A DNA stretch of 54,204 nt from Gammaproteobacteria bacterium (lineage in GTDB: Bacteria; Pseudomonadota; Gammaproteobacteria; Natronospirales; REEB76): the NCBI GenBank assembly GCA_027315405.1, contig DAHUYB010000039.1, positions 1-54,204 of the forward strand, read 5' to 3'. Shown one piece after another: positions 53,878 to 54,204 of the stretch. The notes beneath the pieces were generated by a model. The model made no database searches. It was not told the DNA's origin and saw only the letters and a list, made by a program, of their open reading frames with translations. The stretch's first letter is position 1. The number at the start of each line of letters is the position of its first letter. Made by a program: the position numbers and the translations under genes.

Positions 53878-54070
53878 TGTAGGAGCGACGGTGCCCACCA
53901 GGGGTGAACCGCGGCAGCGGTAAACGGGCCGCAAGGATGCAGGCCCTGGACTTTCAAGCAGGCTGGGAAGCCCGGCTTGAAAGGCGGAAATGCAGATTAT
54001 GCAGGAGCTTTAATCTGCCCCCGTCGCGATCTTTGCCTAGCGCGGCGAAGATCGCCGCTCCTGCGATGAG
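53878..54070. repeat. Composite REP-like repeat upstream of holA
   Basis: It begins TGTAGGAGCGACGG, like the copies at 3033 and 3153. A second palindrome is nested at 54001-54064: GCAGGAG opens and CTCCTGC closes it, and GCGATCTT (54026-54033) pairs with AAGATCGC (54048-54055). The CGTCGCGA stretch seen in the other copies recurs. Two or more units seem fused. Confidence 0.65.
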
Positions 54071-54180
54071 CCATGGAAGGCGCGAAGCGCCGAGGCGAAG
54101 AGCCTGCGGTAGCCCCAGCGGCCGTAGCACCGGGTCCGCGTGGTGCGAAGGCCGCGCCGGGGCGTAAAGCCAGGGTGGAG

Positions 54181-54204
54181 GAAACCGTGCGCAGTAACGG
54201 TTTC
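54181..54204. repeat. Inverted repeat at the window edge
   Basis: GAAACCGT (54181-54188) and ACGGTTTC (54197-54204) are perfectly complementary around an 8-base loop. It may continue beyond the window and could be a terminator of a gene outside or part of the repeat block. Confidence 0.4.

Larger units (their letters stand above)
53853..54204. other. 352-base gene-free right end, filled with palindromic repeats
   Basis: Upstream of holA and up to the window edge no coding frame with family features is present on either strand. The region is dominated by a composite REP element (53878-54070), followed by GC-rich repetitive sequence (GGCGCGAAGCGCC and similar) and an inverted repeat at the window end. 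A plus frame at 53904-54167 exists but looks incidental. Confidence 0.55.

Noticed and set aside
53904-54167. 87-codon plus-strand frame at the right end
   Set aside because: It lies within REP-type palindromic DNA and has no family features.
1-54204. CRISPR arrays, tRNA or rRNA genes, toxin-antitoxin or restriction systems
   Set aside because: None was seen: no regularly spaced direct repeats, no tRNA-like cloverleaf with CCA end, and no defence-family motifs in the real genes.

Overview
The window is GC-rich chromosomal DNA (about 60 % GC by eye) from a Gram-negative gammaproteobacterium, most likely of the Xanthomonadales or a neighbouring lineage. The lipid A/core enzymes (LpxL, WaaA, fused HldE, Kdo kinase), the rng-yhdP-tldD and pmbA/yjgA neighbourhoods, and the pcm-like/rhodanese/tolC/waaA order all point that way. 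So do the TGTAGGAGCGAC-type REP repeats. No rRNA, tRNA, CRISPR array, prophage or intact insertion sequence was seen.

Region by region. (1) 1-6486, all minus strand: a LytS/LytTR-type two-component system upstream of a MacAB-like exporter made of a membrane-fusion protein, an ATPase and two FtsX permeases; the second permease runs off the window. REP repeats separate the adaptor from the ATPase. (2) 6730-9312: a Pcm-family methyltransferase, a single-domain rhodanese and a TolC-type channel. (3) 9373-14911: LPS core and lipid A genes (waaA, hldE, lpxL, kdkA, a family 9 glycosyltransferase). (4) 15082-16881: a membrane-anchored TPR protein. (5) 16921-34340: two mirror-like modules. Each has an OmpR-family regulator and sensor kinase transcribed away from a tolC-adaptor-pump operon (an RND pump in one, MacB in the other). 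Between them lie a dienelactone hydrolase, a glycine-zipper lipoprotein and a secreted Tyr/Pro-rich protein. (6) 34358-42146: a large Asp-box repeat protein, an isoaspartyl peptidase, pmbA, yjgA/darP, purE and purK. (7) 42605-53852, all minus strand: holA, nadD, rsfS, rlmH, maf, rng, yhdP, a small secreted protein, a nitrilase-family amidase and tldD.

The most interesting signal is in block 5. A 10-bp-phased direct repeat, TGTNN-N5-TGTNN-C, occurs four times in its intergenic regions: between each regulator and its divergent tolC operon, upstream of the secreted-protein/lipoprotein pair, and next to a strongly structured gene-free stretch (about 26940-27150). The two regulators have almost identical DNA-recognition helices. 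This suggests one shared OmpR-type envelope/efflux regulon spanning about 17 kb, possibly with a small RNA or a hairpin-controlled mini-ORF in it. That is an inference from sequence, not a demonstrated system; the rest of the window looks like ordinary housekeeping and envelope genes.
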